The position numbers and the translations under genes are program-made. A stretch of 64,000 nucleotides of DNA from Lewinellaceae bacterium (GTDB taxonomy: Bacteria > Bacteroidota > Bacteroidia > Chitinophagales > Saprospiraceae), in contig JACJYC010000015.1 in assembly GCA_020636325.1 (NCBI GenBank), positions 62,001 to 126,000 of the forward strand, given 5' to 3'. Positions 36,022 through 43,170 of this stretch are shown piece after piece; position 1 is the stretch's first letter; every line of letters begins with the position of its first letter. Under the pieces are notes generated by a model. It saw only the letters and a list, made by a program, of their open reading frames with translations. It was not told the DNA's origin and did no database searches.

Positions 36022-38463
36022 ATGTTCAGCAATTTCTTCAAGCTCGCCTGGCGCAACCTGCTCCGCAACCGCAGTTACAGCATCATCAACATCCTGGGCC
36101 TGTCCATCGGCGTGGCCTGCTGCATGCTCATCCTGCTGTGGGTGGCTGACGAACTGAGTTATGACCGCTGGAACGAGAAAGCCGACCGCACCTACCGCGT
36201 TGCGGCCGAGATCAATTTCGGGGGTTCCCACCAGGACTATGCCGTGTGCCCGGCCCCGTTGGCAGCAGCCCTGCGCAGCGACTTCCCGGAAGTGGAGGCC
36301 GCCGTCCGGTTCCGCGATTACGGCGCTTCGCTGGTCAAAACGGACGTGCAGAATTACAAAGAGCAGAATATCCTGTATACGGACTCCACCGTCTTCGACG
36401 TATTCAGCATCGAAATGACCCAGGGCAATCCCAAAAACGCCCTGGCGGCGCCCAATACCGTAGCCATTTCGGAATCCATGGCGCATAAATATTTCCCCAA
36501 TGAGAGCCCGATGGGCAAAATCCTCACCTTCGACGACCGCACCAAGCTGACGGTAAACGGGGTTTTCAGGGATATGCCCCACAATTCCCACTTCATCAGT
36601 GATTTTCTGGTCAGCCTCAACGGCGTGGAGGAAGGGGAGAATATGATCTGGGTGAGCCATAATTTCCCGACGTATTACGTGCTGCGGGAAGGCGCGGACC
36701 CCAAAGCCTTCGAGGCCAAACTGTTTCCGCATTTGCTGGAAAAATACATCGGCCCGCAGGTCCAGGCCATGATGGGAAAATCCTACGAGGAGATCGCCCA
36801 AACCGGGGCTTTCATCCGCTATCATTATCAGCCGCTGACCAGCATACACCTCCATTCCGATCTGGTGGCCGAACTGGGCCCAAACGCCAGCATCCAATAC
36901 GTGTGGATCTTTACCGCGGCGGCCATATTCGTTCTGCTGATCGCCTGCGTCAATTTTATGAACCTCTCGACCGCCCGTTCGGCGCAACGGGCCAAAGAGA
37001 TCGGCTTGCGCAAGGTACTCGGTTCGATGAAGTGGGACCTGATCCGCCAGTTTCTGAGCGAATCGCTGTTCATGGCGGCGGTCTCCTTCCTGCTGGCACT
37101 GGGTCTTGCCTTTCTCGCCATGCCGTATTACAATGACCTGGCGGGTAAAACGCTCCGGATCCCGTTGGGCAATCCGTTTTTCTGGACCGCAAGCCTCGCC
37201 GGCATCTTTATCGTGGGCTTGCTGGCGGGCAGTTATCCGGCCTTTTACCTCAGCGGCTTCCAACCCATCAAGGTATTGGCGGGCCGGCTGATGAGCCGCA
37301 CCAAGGGCATCAGCATCCGCAGCGTCCTGGTGGTTTTCCAGTTTTTCATCGCGATCGTGTTGATCCTGGGCACCATGACCATTCGCAAACAACTGGGTTT
37401 CATCCAGCATAAAAAACTGGGCTTCAACCGCGATCAGGTGCTCGTCATCGACGACGCCTACGCCCTGGGCAATAACCTGCAGGCCTTCAAGGAAGAGATG
37501 CTCAAAAACGCCATGTTCAGCGAGGCGACCATCAGCAGTTTCCTCCCCACCCCTTCCAGCCGGAGCGATAATCCCGTCTGCAGGGAATCCAGGCTCGGCG
37601 AAGACGTATGCGTGTCGATGCAAAACTGGCGCGTCGACGAGGATTACGTACCCACCCTGGGTCTTGAAATGGCAGCCGGCCGGAACTTTTCCCGGGACTT
37701 CCCAACCGATTCAACAGGGCTGATCATCAACGAAACGGCGGCAAAACTGTACGGTTTTGACGAACCGATAGGCCAGATCCTGTATGTCCCTGACGATTTC
37801 GGCGAAGGCGGCCCGCACATGGTACCCTACCATGTCATCGGGGTAGTCAAGGATTTTCACTATGAATCGATGCGCCAGAACATCCGCGCACTCTGCCTCA
37901 TCCAGGGCAGGAGCAGCGGAGCCGTTTCCATCAAATTGAACAGCGGCGACGCAGCGTCAGCAGTCGCCGCAGCGGAAAGGAACTGGAAAACCATGGCGCC
38001 GGGCCAGCCTTTCAACTACTACTTCCTCGACGAATCCTTCGACCGGGTATACCGCGTTGAAAACCGGATCAGCAGGATCATCGGCATCTTTTCAGGGCTG
38101 AGCATCCTGGTTTCCTGCCTCGGCTTGCTGGGATTGGCGGCATTTGCCACCGAACAGCGCATCAAAGAGATCGGCGTTCGCAAAGTATTGGGCGCTTCTA
38201 CAATGGGCATTGTCGGCCTGTTCTCACGGGAATTCCTGAAGCTGGTCCTATTGGCCATTGTGATAGCCACGCCCCTCGCCTGGTGGGGGATCAACCTGTG
38301 GCTGCGCGATTTTGCCTACAGCATCGACACCAGCCTGGTGAGTTTTCTGCCGAGCGCATTGATCGCCGGCCTGATCGCCGTACTGGTGGCCGGGCTTACG
38401 GTCGGGTTCCAGAGCGTGAAGGCCGCCCTGGCCAACCCGATTGAGTCGCTGCGGAGTGAATAG
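36022..38463 (+). CDS. FtsX/MacB-type ABC transporter permease (Bacteroidota 8-TM form)
   Basis: 813 residues. The N-terminus FKLAWRNLLRNRSYSIINIL followed by LGLSIGVACC is the usual start of this family: first membrane helix, a periplasmic MacB-type domain, an FtsX three-helix block around 290-410 (ARSAQRAKEIGLRKVLGSMK), a middle helix near 435-455 (VFQFFIAIVLILG), a second periplasmic domain, and a second FtsX block (about 690-810, EQRIKEIGVRKVLGASTMGI). Relatives act with an ABC ATPase in export of peptides or lipoproteins or in mechanotransmission, but no ATPase gene is present here. It diverges from the HTCS gene. Substrate unknown. Confidence 0.9.
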   Translation: MFSNFFKLAWRNLLRNRSYSIINILGLSIGVACCMLILLWVADELSYDRWNEKADRTYRVAAEINFGGSHQDYAVCPAPLAAALRSDFPEVEAAVRFRDYGASLVKTDVQNYKEQNILYTDSTVFDVFSIEMTQGNPKNALAAPNTVAISESMAHKYFPNESPMGKILTFDDRTKLTVNGVFRDMPHNSHFISDFLVSLNGVEEGENMIWVSHNFPTYYVLREGADPKAFEAKLFPHLLEKYIGPQVQAMMGKSYEEIAQTGAFIRYHYQPLTSIHLHSDLVAELGPNASIQYVWIFTAAAIFVLLIACVNFMNLSTARSAQRAKEIGLRKVLGSMKWDLIRQFLSESLFMAAVSFLLALGLAFLAMPYYNDLAGKTLRIPLGNPFFWTASLAGIFIVGLLAGSYPAFYLSGFQPIKVLAGRLMSRTKGISIRSVLVVFQFFIAIVLILGTMTIRKQLGFIQHKKLGFNRDQVLVIDDAYALGNNLQAFKEEMLKNAMFSEATISSFLPTPSSRSDNPVCRESRLGEDVCVSMQNWRVDEDYVPTLGLEMAAGRNFSRDFPTDSTGLIINETAAKLYGFDEPIGQILYVPDDFGEGGPHMVPYHVIGVVKDFHYESMRQNIRALCLIQGRSSGAVSIKLNSGDAASAVAAAERNWKTMAPGQPFNYYFLDESFDRVYRVENRISRIIGIFSGLSILVSCLGLLGLAAFATEQRIKEIGVRKVLGASTMGIVGLFSREFLKLVLLAIVIATPLAWWGINLWLRDFAYSIDTSLVSFLPSALIAGLIAVLVAGLTVGFQSVKAALANPIESLRSE

Positions 38464-38564
38464 GTTTGTGGTGGTTTATGATGGTTTGTGGTGGTTTGTG
38501 GTGGTTTATGATGGTTTATGGTGGTTGCGGGCGTCAACAACAACAAACAACAACAAACAACAAT
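38464..38564. repeat. 10-nt tandem array and CAACAA run between permease and rlmB
   Basis: Six 10-nt units GTTTGTGGTG/GTTTATGATG (38464-38523) directly follow the permease stop codon. A CAACAACAACAAA-type run (about 38535-38563) ends just before the rlmB stop at 38569. The whole convergent gap is low-complexity. Confidence 0.85.
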
Positions 38565-38568
38565 CCCC

Positions 38569-39321
38569 CTACCCCATCCGTTGCCGCAGCGCCTCATACA
38601 GCATGATCCCCGCGGCAACGGATACGTTGAATGAATCCAGGTCGCTTTTCTGGGGGATGATGAAACGTTGGTCGGCAAGGCGGGCTACGGCGGGGCTGAT
38701 GCCCGTTTCTTCGGAGCCCACAACAAAGGCGAGGGGTACGCTCAGGTCGAGCCTGAAGATCGGATGATCGGCTTTGAGGTCGCTGGCCATGACCTGGACG
38801 CCCGATTCCTGCAACCACTGGATGGTGTTCACCAGGCTGTTCGTCCGGCATACGGGGAGGCGGGCAAGGGCGCCTGCGCTGGCCTTCATCGCCTCCGAAT
38901 TGATCTGGGCACTTCCTTTTACCGGTACCACAAGGGCATGCGCCCCGCAACACTCGGCTGACCGGGCGATGGCCCCCAGATTGCGCACATCCGTTACCCC
39001 GTCGAGGAGTATGATCAACGGGATTTCAGACTGCTCATAAACCAACGGCAGAATATCCTCCAGGTCGGCGTAATCGATCAGGGAGACCAGCGCGGCCACG
39101 CCCTGGTGGTTGCCGCCCGCCAGCTTGTCCAGTTTTTCCCGCGGGATCACCTGCAGGTGAACGTTGTGCCGCTTGCACAAGTGCCGCATTTCTTTTTCCA
39201 ATTCACCGCGAATACCTTGCTGCAACAGGACCTTGTCGATGGCCATGCCCGCTTGAACCGCTTCCACCACGGGGTGGCGACCGTAAATGACCTGCGTGTT
39301 CTTATCTTTGTTTTTTTGCAT
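38569..39321 (-). CDS. rlmB: 23S rRNA (guanosine-2'-O-)-methyltransferase RlmB-like (SpoU/TrmH family)
   Basis: 250 residues from the ATG at 39321; the longer frame upstream is translated repeat and rejected. The N-terminal substrate-binding domain (VIYGRHPVVEAVQAG, RGELEKEMRHLCKRHNVHLQ) is followed by the SPOUT methyltransferase knot with motif 1 DGVTDVRNLGAIARSAECCG, motif 2 FVVGSEETGI and motif 3 IPQKSDLDSFNVSVAAGIML. RlmB methylates the 2'-OH of a conserved G in the P-loop of 23S rRNA using SAM. An array of 16 heptamers starts only 8 nt upstream of the start codon. Confidence 0.94.
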   Translation of the reverse strand: MQKNKDKNTQVIYGRHPVVEAVQAGMAIDKVLLQQGIRGELEKEMRHLCKRHNVHLQVIPREKLDKLAGGNHQGVAALVSLIDYADLEDILPLVYEQSEIPLIILLDGVTDVRNLGAIARSAECCGAHALVVPVKGSAQINSEAMKASAGALARLPVCRTNSLVNTIQWLQESGVQVMASDLKADHPIFRLDLSVPLAFVVGSEETGISPAVARLADQRFIIPQKSDLDSFNVSVAAGIMLYEALRQRMG

Positions 39322-39329
39322 TTCTAGTT

Positions 39330-39441
39330 GTAAGTCGTAAGTTGTAAGTCGTAAGTTGTAAGTTGTAAGTCGTAAGTTGTAAGTCGTAAGTTGTAAGTTG
39401 TAAGTCGTAAGTCGTAAGTTGTAAGTCGTAAGTTGTAAGTC
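39330..39441. repeat. Heptanucleotide array (GTAAGTC/GTAAGTT), 16 copies
   Basis: Sixteen perfect-length 7-nt units, GTAAGTC or GTAAGTT in irregular order, 112 bp in total. The array ends 8 nt from the rlmB start codon, so it occupies the leader or promoter region of that gene. Confidence 0.93.
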
Positions 39442-39514
39442 TGGTGACTGAGCGAAACCGATTCCGTCGGCCATAGGGTGAAGACTTCGTCGACAGGCGC
39501 CCAGAGGGCAGCAT

Positions 39515-39588
39515 GCCAGTCTTTCAGTTGGCAGTCTTTCAGTTGGCAGTCTTTCAGTCGGCAGTCTTTCAGTTGGCAGTCGGCAGTC
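39515..39588. repeat. 15-nt tandem array (TTGGCAGTCTTTCAG)
   Basis: Three full 15-nt units, TTGGCAGTCTTTCAG with one T-to-C variant, are flanked by partial units at both ends. It lies between the two heptamer arrays upstream of rlmB. The 73 bp from 39442 to 39514 between it and the first array holds nothing recognisable. Confidence 0.85.
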
Positions 39589-39590
39589 CC

Positions 39591-39702
39591 AGCATCCAGT
39601 ATCAAGCATCCAGTATCAAGCATCAAGCATCAAGCATCAAGCATCAAGCATCCAGTATCAAGCATCCAGCATCAAGCATCCAGTATCAAGCATCCAGCAT
39701 CC
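39591..39702. repeat. Heptanucleotide array (AGCATCA/AGCATCC/AGTATCA), 16 copies
   Basis: Sixteen 7-nt units, 112 bp, exactly the same length as the GTAAGTY array at 39330-39441. It ends 4 nt from the stop codon of the YdeI-like gene at 39707. The same family reappears at 55810-55926. Confidence 0.93.
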
Positions 39703-39706
39703 CCTA

Positions 39707-40312
39707 TTACATATACTTCCAATTCCTGGGCTTGCCTTCTTCCAGCCATTCCAGGGTGGTAGCGATCCGTTTCCGGCGGGTAGCCTCGGTTTTGGCTTCC
39801 GTGATCCATTCGAGGTATTCGCGCTTATGGGACGGGCTGAATTTTTCGAAGGTAATGAGCGCCGCTTCGTTTTTTTCGAGTGCTTCGCGGAAATAGTCGG
39901 GCACTTCGACCTCTTTGGCCTGATCGGGCTTTTTTTTCGGCACCTTGACCCCTTCGTCGTTCAACCGCATGGCTTCGCGGATGTAGGCGATCATGACCTC
40001 GTCCGACGGAAGGTCCTCCGCCGAAGTGATGCGGCCCAACTGGCCCATGGCTTTTTCCTCCGCTGCGCCCAGAATGTTCTCCGGGTCGGCCATCACCGCG
40101 CTTTTCCAGAAACCGAAAGCGCAGTGGGCCTTGAAGGCGGCCATATTGGCCATCTGACCTTTATATTCGAAATTGGGGAAACTCCATTTCATCTTTTCCT
40201 CCACCTCCGGACAGGCCCGGTGCATCAGGCTTCTGATGTGGACCAGGATCGGCCGGGCAAATTCCTGCGCATCGGCGATATAGGCATCAACTGCCGGATT
40301 TTTCCTACCCAT
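39707..40312 (-). CDS. YdeI/OmpD-associated family protein with DUF1801-type domain
   Basis: 201 residues from the ATG at 40312. The N-terminal half is a DUF1801/YdhG-like domain (IRSLMHRACPEVEEKMKWSF, then FEYKGQMANMAAFKAHCAFG), and the C-terminal half is the OmdA/YdeI helical region (VPDYFREALEKNEAALITFE, FSPSHKREYLEWITEAKTEA, TRRKRI). The combined form is common in Bacteroidota; the biochemical role is not known. A 59-codon upstream extension of the frame is rejected because it crosses a terminator hairpin. The start codon overlaps the stop of a possible 16-codon upstream ORF. Confidence 0.88.
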   Translation of the reverse strand: MGRKNPAVDAYIADAQEFARPILVHIRSLMHRACPEVEEKMKWSFPNFEYKGQMANMAAFKAHCAFGFWKSAVMADPENILGAAEEKAMGQLGRITSAEDLPSDEVMIAYIREAMRLNDEGVKVPKKKPDQAKEVEVPDYFREALEKNEAALITFEKFSPSHKREYLEWITEAKTEATRRKRIATTLEWLEEGKPRNWKYM

Positions 40313-40362
40313 TATTCTTCTGGTTTTTGACCCAGGCTGAACCAATTGCCGGAATCGTCCAT
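40312..40362 (-). CDS. Possible 16-codon upstream ORF overlapping the YdeI-like start
   Basis: The ORF encodes MDDSGNWFSLGQKPEE and its TAA shares its last A with the ATG of the next gene (TAATG), an arrangement typical of translational coupling. The peptide resembles the C-terminal end of VOC-fold proteins (GNWFSL), so it may equally be the last remnant of a deleted gene. A TATTTTTG sequence at 40379-40372 could be its -7 element. Confidence 0.3.
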   Translation of the reverse strand: MDDSGNWFSLGQKPEE

Positions 40363-40382
40363 GAAATACTGCAAAAATAAAG

Positions 40383-40417
40383 AAAAAAAATGCCGCATTC
40401 CATCCGAAATGCGGCAT
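40383..40417 (-). terminator. Rho-independent terminator on the minus strand
   Basis: A 10-bp stem (ATGCCGCATT at 40390-40399, complement at 40408-40417) with an 8-nt loop is followed on the minus strand by eight T (40390-40383). It lies about 190 bp downstream of the outer-membrane protein gene at 40611 and ends whatever transcript crosses 40418-40610. Confidence 0.85.
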
Positions 40418-40610
40418 CCGTGCCTGATTAAGGGTCGGTGAATTAATAAGTGTCGATTTCGACAGGCAAGGGATTTTGGTTCTAACCAAGGCGAGGGTTC
40501 GTGAGCTTAGCCATAGCTAAGTGAGCCGGTTCCTCAACGCCGGGTAGGGCCAAAAGCCCTCCTGGAAAATCTGACAGTTATTATTTCAGCGGTCCTAAGC
40601 AGGCGGTTGT
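40418..40610 (-). other. Structured non-coding segment, possible 3' UTR or small RNA
   Basis: There is no convincing ORF. On the minus strand the segment contains hairpins AGGGCTTTTGGCCCT and CTTAGCTATGGCTAAG and then runs into the terminator at 40417-40383. It also contains one copy of a 24-nt repeat (40573-40596) that recurs at 45967. It could be a long 3' UTR of the outer-membrane protein gene or a separate small RNA. Confidence 0.35.
40573..40596. repeat. 24-nt exact repeat, copy 1
   Basis: The 24 nt beginning GACAGTTATTATTTCAGC are identical, in the same orientation, to 45967-45990. Flanking bases differ on both sides. Origin unknown. Confidence 0.8.
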
Positions 40611-41132
40611 CTACTTGATGATATAGCCGAGGCTGAGGATGCCGATGGGCAATACGCCGTCGCCGAACACATCCACGCTGTCTTCATAATTGCCGGTGAT
40701 CAGGCCGTAAGACGGGCCGATGCCGACCTCAACCGTGAATTTCTGGCTGAAGACCCACTGGTAGCCGATGATGGCGCCGAGGCGGATCAGCGTGTAGTTG
40801 AACTTGTCGGAATTGTCCTTGAATCCGATAAAGCCTACGCTGGCAGCCGGGGCCACATACAGGCCTTTGGGGCGGTCATTGTTCGACAGGTAAAAGCGGA
40901 ACTGACCGTCGAGGCCAAGGCCGCTGTATTTGATGCCGATCAGGTTCCTGGAATAGAAAGAGGCGCCGACATACACCGAGCTCTTATCGTTCAGGAAGGT
41001 CTCGTAACCCGCATTCAGGCTGCCGAATGCCAGACCGATGGGGTTCAATTTGATAATGCCTTGCGCCTTCGCAGGGGTGGCCAATGCACAAAAGACCAAT
41101 GCAGACAACAAAGCCAAAAATTTCATCTTCAT
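40611..41132 (-). CDS. Small outer-membrane beta-barrel protein (DUF3575-like)
   Basis: 173 residues from the ATG at 41132 (a second ATG two codons later is equally possible), with a Sec signal (LALLSALVFCALATPAKAQ). The mature part is a short barrel of about eight strands (LNPIGLAFGSLNAGYETFL, SSVYVGASFYSRNLIGIKYS, LGAIIGYQWVFSQKFTVEVG, GILSLGYIIK). The opening KLNPIGLAFGSLNAGYE pattern is typical of DUF3575/porin-like small proteins of Bacteroidota. It starts 46 bp downstream of the M32 carboxypeptidase gene, with a near-consensus CATATTTG in the gap. Function unknown. Confidence 0.75.
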   Translation of the reverse strand: MKMKFLALLSALVFCALATPAKAQGIIKLNPIGLAFGSLNAGYETFLNDKSSVYVGASFYSRNLIGIKYSGLGLDGQFRFYLSNNDRPKGLYVAPAASVGFIGFKDNSDKFNYTLIRLGAIIGYQWVFSQKFTVEVGIGPSYGLITGNYEDSVDVFGDGVLPIGILSLGYIIK

Positions 41133-41178
41133 AATCGTTAGGTTTTGGTTAATAATAGGATTAGGGATGCAAATATGA

Positions 41179-42672
41179 TTATAAATTGTATATTTCTCCG
41201 AATTTATGTTTCGCATAATCCAGAAAATATTTCATCGTCAGCGGTTCGCCGGTAATTTGCCGGCATAATTCGGCAGCATCGTACCGCCTTCCCTGGCTGT
41301 GGATTTTTTCCCGGAGCCAATGCAGCAAAGGCGCCGTATTCCCCTCCGAAATGCGATCTTCCAGGCCGGGGATGTCCTTTACAGCCTGGGCGTAGAATTG
41401 CGCGGCGTAGAAACTGCCCAGCGAATAAGTGGGAAAATATCCAAAGCTGCCGTGGGCCCAGTGGATGTCCTGCAGTACCCCTTCCCGGTCGTCGGCGGGC
41501 GTCAGGCCGAGATAGGTCCGGTAGGCTTCATGCCAGGCCTCGCGCAGGTCCTTTACGGCCAGGCTGCCGTCGATCAGCGATTTTTCGATCTCGTACCGGA
41601 TCAGGATATGGAAATGGTAGTGCAATTCATCCGACTCCGTCCGCACGGGCGAGGGCTCGATCCGGTTGATCGCGCGGTAAAACTGCTCCAGCGATGTGCC
41701 GCCGAGCTGCTTCGGGAATTTTGCCTGCAGGGATTTGTAGTATGCTTTCCAGAACGGCAGCGCCCGGCCCACGTTGTTCTCCCACAGCCTCGACTGGCTT
41801 TCGTGAATGCCCAGGGAAATGAACCGGCCGATCGGTGCGCCGTAGGCATCCGGCGGCAGGCCTTGTTCGTAGAGGGCGTGCCCCGCCTCATGGATGCAGC
41901 TCCACACCATCTGGGCTATGCTGTATTCATCGATCCGGGTGGTGATCCGTACGTCTTCCGGTGAGAAATTGATGGTAAACGGGTGGGGCGAGATATCCTG
42001 CCGCCCCGCTGCGAAATCATAGCCGATGGATTTGAGCAGGTCCAATCCGAAATCCCACTGTTCCTGCTTCGGAAAATATTGTTTCAGGCAGTGGTCGTCA
42101 ATGACCGGCTTTTCACGGATGGCCCGCACAAAATCCGCCAGTTCGTTACTCACTTCTTTGAAGAGAACGTCCAGTTCGCGGCAACGGAGGCCGGTTTCAA
42201 ACTCCTCCATCAGGATATCGTAGGGGTGTTCGTCGTACCCCAGCATTTCGGCCTTTTCGCGTGTAGCGCCGACCAGCCTGTCCAGCGGTTCCTGAAAGAT
42301 GTTGAAATCATTGGCTTCACGGGCTTCAAGCCAATGTTGGTAGGCATCCGAAACCAATTCTGAATAGCGGATGACAAACGGCGTGTCGAGCTTCCGGATC
42401 CGGTCCAGGTCCATCCAGCTCAGGGCGATATTCCGCTTTTCATCCGGCGTCAGCGCTGCGCCGTCCTGGTGGAGTTCGCCTACATTGTCCACAAAGTCGG
42501 GCGCCGTGAAGAGCTCGTGCGCCAGGCCCATCAGTGTGGCCATCTGCTGGGAGCGAAAACGGGCGCCTTTGGGCGGCAGATTCACCTCTTTATCCCAGCT
42601 CAGAACCGCCATGGCGTTCTCCAGGTCCTTGATCTTGCGCAGGTGGGCAAGATATCGTTCATAGTTTCTCAT
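41179..42672 (-). CDS. Carboxypeptidase of peptidase family M32
   Basis: 497 residues from the ATG at 42672. MRNYERYLAHLRKIKDLENA followed by LSWDKEVNLP is the normal N-terminus of the family. The zinc site is HEAGH (CIHEAGHALYEQG, around residue 257) with the downstream GIHESQSRLWEN region supplying the third ligand, and the late segment DIHWAHGSFGYFPTYSLGS holds the conserved substrate-pocket residues. M32 enzymes are cytoplasmic metallocarboxypeptidases that trim peptides from the C-terminus. Length is standard. It starts 2 bp after the DUF423 gene and shares its promoter. Confidence 0.96.
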   Translation of the reverse strand: MRNYERYLAHLRKIKDLENAMAVLSWDKEVNLPPKGARFRSQQMATLMGLAHELFTAPDFVDNVGELHQDGAALTPDEKRNIALSWMDLDRIRKLDTPFVIRYSELVSDAYQHWLEAREANDFNIFQEPLDRLVGATREKAEMLGYDEHPYDILMEEFETGLRCRELDVLFKEVSNELADFVRAIREKPVIDDHCLKQYFPKQEQWDFGLDLLKSIGYDFAAGRQDISPHPFTINFSPEDVRITTRIDEYSIAQMVWSCIHEAGHALYEQGLPPDAYGAPIGRFISLGIHESQSRLWENNVGRALPFWKAYYKSLQAKFPKQLGGTSLEQFYRAINRIEPSPVRTESDELHYHFHILIRYEIEKSLIDGSLAVKDLREAWHEAYRTYLGLTPADDREGVLQDIHWAHGSFGYFPTYSLGSFYAAQFYAQAVKDIPGLEDRISEGNTAPLLHWLREKIHSQGRRYDAAELCRQITGEPLTMKYFLDYAKHKFGEIYNL

Positions 42673-42674
42673 AG

Positions 42675-43085
42675 TCAATCTTCTTTGCGGACATACTTTC
42701 CGTTTTCCTGGAAGGTAGCCAGAAAGAGCGTCAGCCACCCGGAAATGAAAAGTAAGCCGCCGATCGGCGTAATGGGCCCCAACCACGACAGGTTCAACCC
42801 CAGCCAGTCACGGACAGCCAGAAAATAAAGGCTGCCGGAAAAGCACAGGATCCCGGCCATCCACAGCCAGCCGGTCCATTTCATGAGGCTGGTCTGTTTG
42901 AAATAGAACCAGATGCCCAGCCCCATTAAGGACAAGGCATGATAGATCTGGTATTTTACGCCGGTTTGAAAAACATCAAGGCGATCGGGGCTGATTTTGG
43001 ACGAAAGGGTATGTGCGGCAAATGCCCCCAGAATAACCGCGGTCATAGCAAGAAGAATAGCTGCTCTTAAGAATAATTTTCTCAT
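42675..43085 (-). CDS. DUF423 membrane protein
   Basis: 136 residues with four predicted membrane helices. The stretch GAFAAHTLSSKISPDRLDVF followed by QTGVKYQIYHALSL is the family signature, and LGPITPIGGLLFISGWLTL the conserved C-terminal helix. The family is widespread (YgdD-like) and has no known function. It heads a two-gene operon with the M32 carboxypeptidase. Confidence 0.93.
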   Translation of the reverse strand: MRKLFLRAAILLAMTAVILGAFAAHTLSSKISPDRLDVFQTGVKYQIYHALSLMGLGIWFYFKQTSLMKWTGWLWMAGILCFSGSLYFLAVRDWLGLNLSWLGPITPIGGLLFISGWLTLFLATFQENGKYVRKED

Positions 43086-43114
43086 AGTGATTTGCTTGGG
43101 ACTTAACTGGACAG

Positions 43115-43143
43115 CAAAGTTAGGATTTATACCCGATTTACAA
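43115..43143 (-). promoter_or_regulatory. Promoter of the DUF423-M32 operon
   Basis: On the minus strand TTG (43143-43141) is followed after 18 nt by TAACTTTG (43122-43115), an excellent match to the Bacteroidota consensus TTG-N19-TAnnTTTG. The expected start of transcription is about 25 bp before the ATG at 43085. Confidence 0.6.
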
Positions 43144-43170
43144 TTAATTTGTATTTGATTTTACCCCTAA

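Noticed and set aside
35995..37623. 542-codon open frame on the minus strand
   Set aside because: Antisense to the FtsX/MacB-type permease, whose sense frame has canonical motifs.
39330..39702. CRISPR or protein-coding interpretation of the heptamer arrays (frames reading LTTYDLQLTTYNL or IKHQASSIKH)
   Set aside because: Unit length is 7 nt without spacers, and the translations are artefacts of the simple repeat in three frames.
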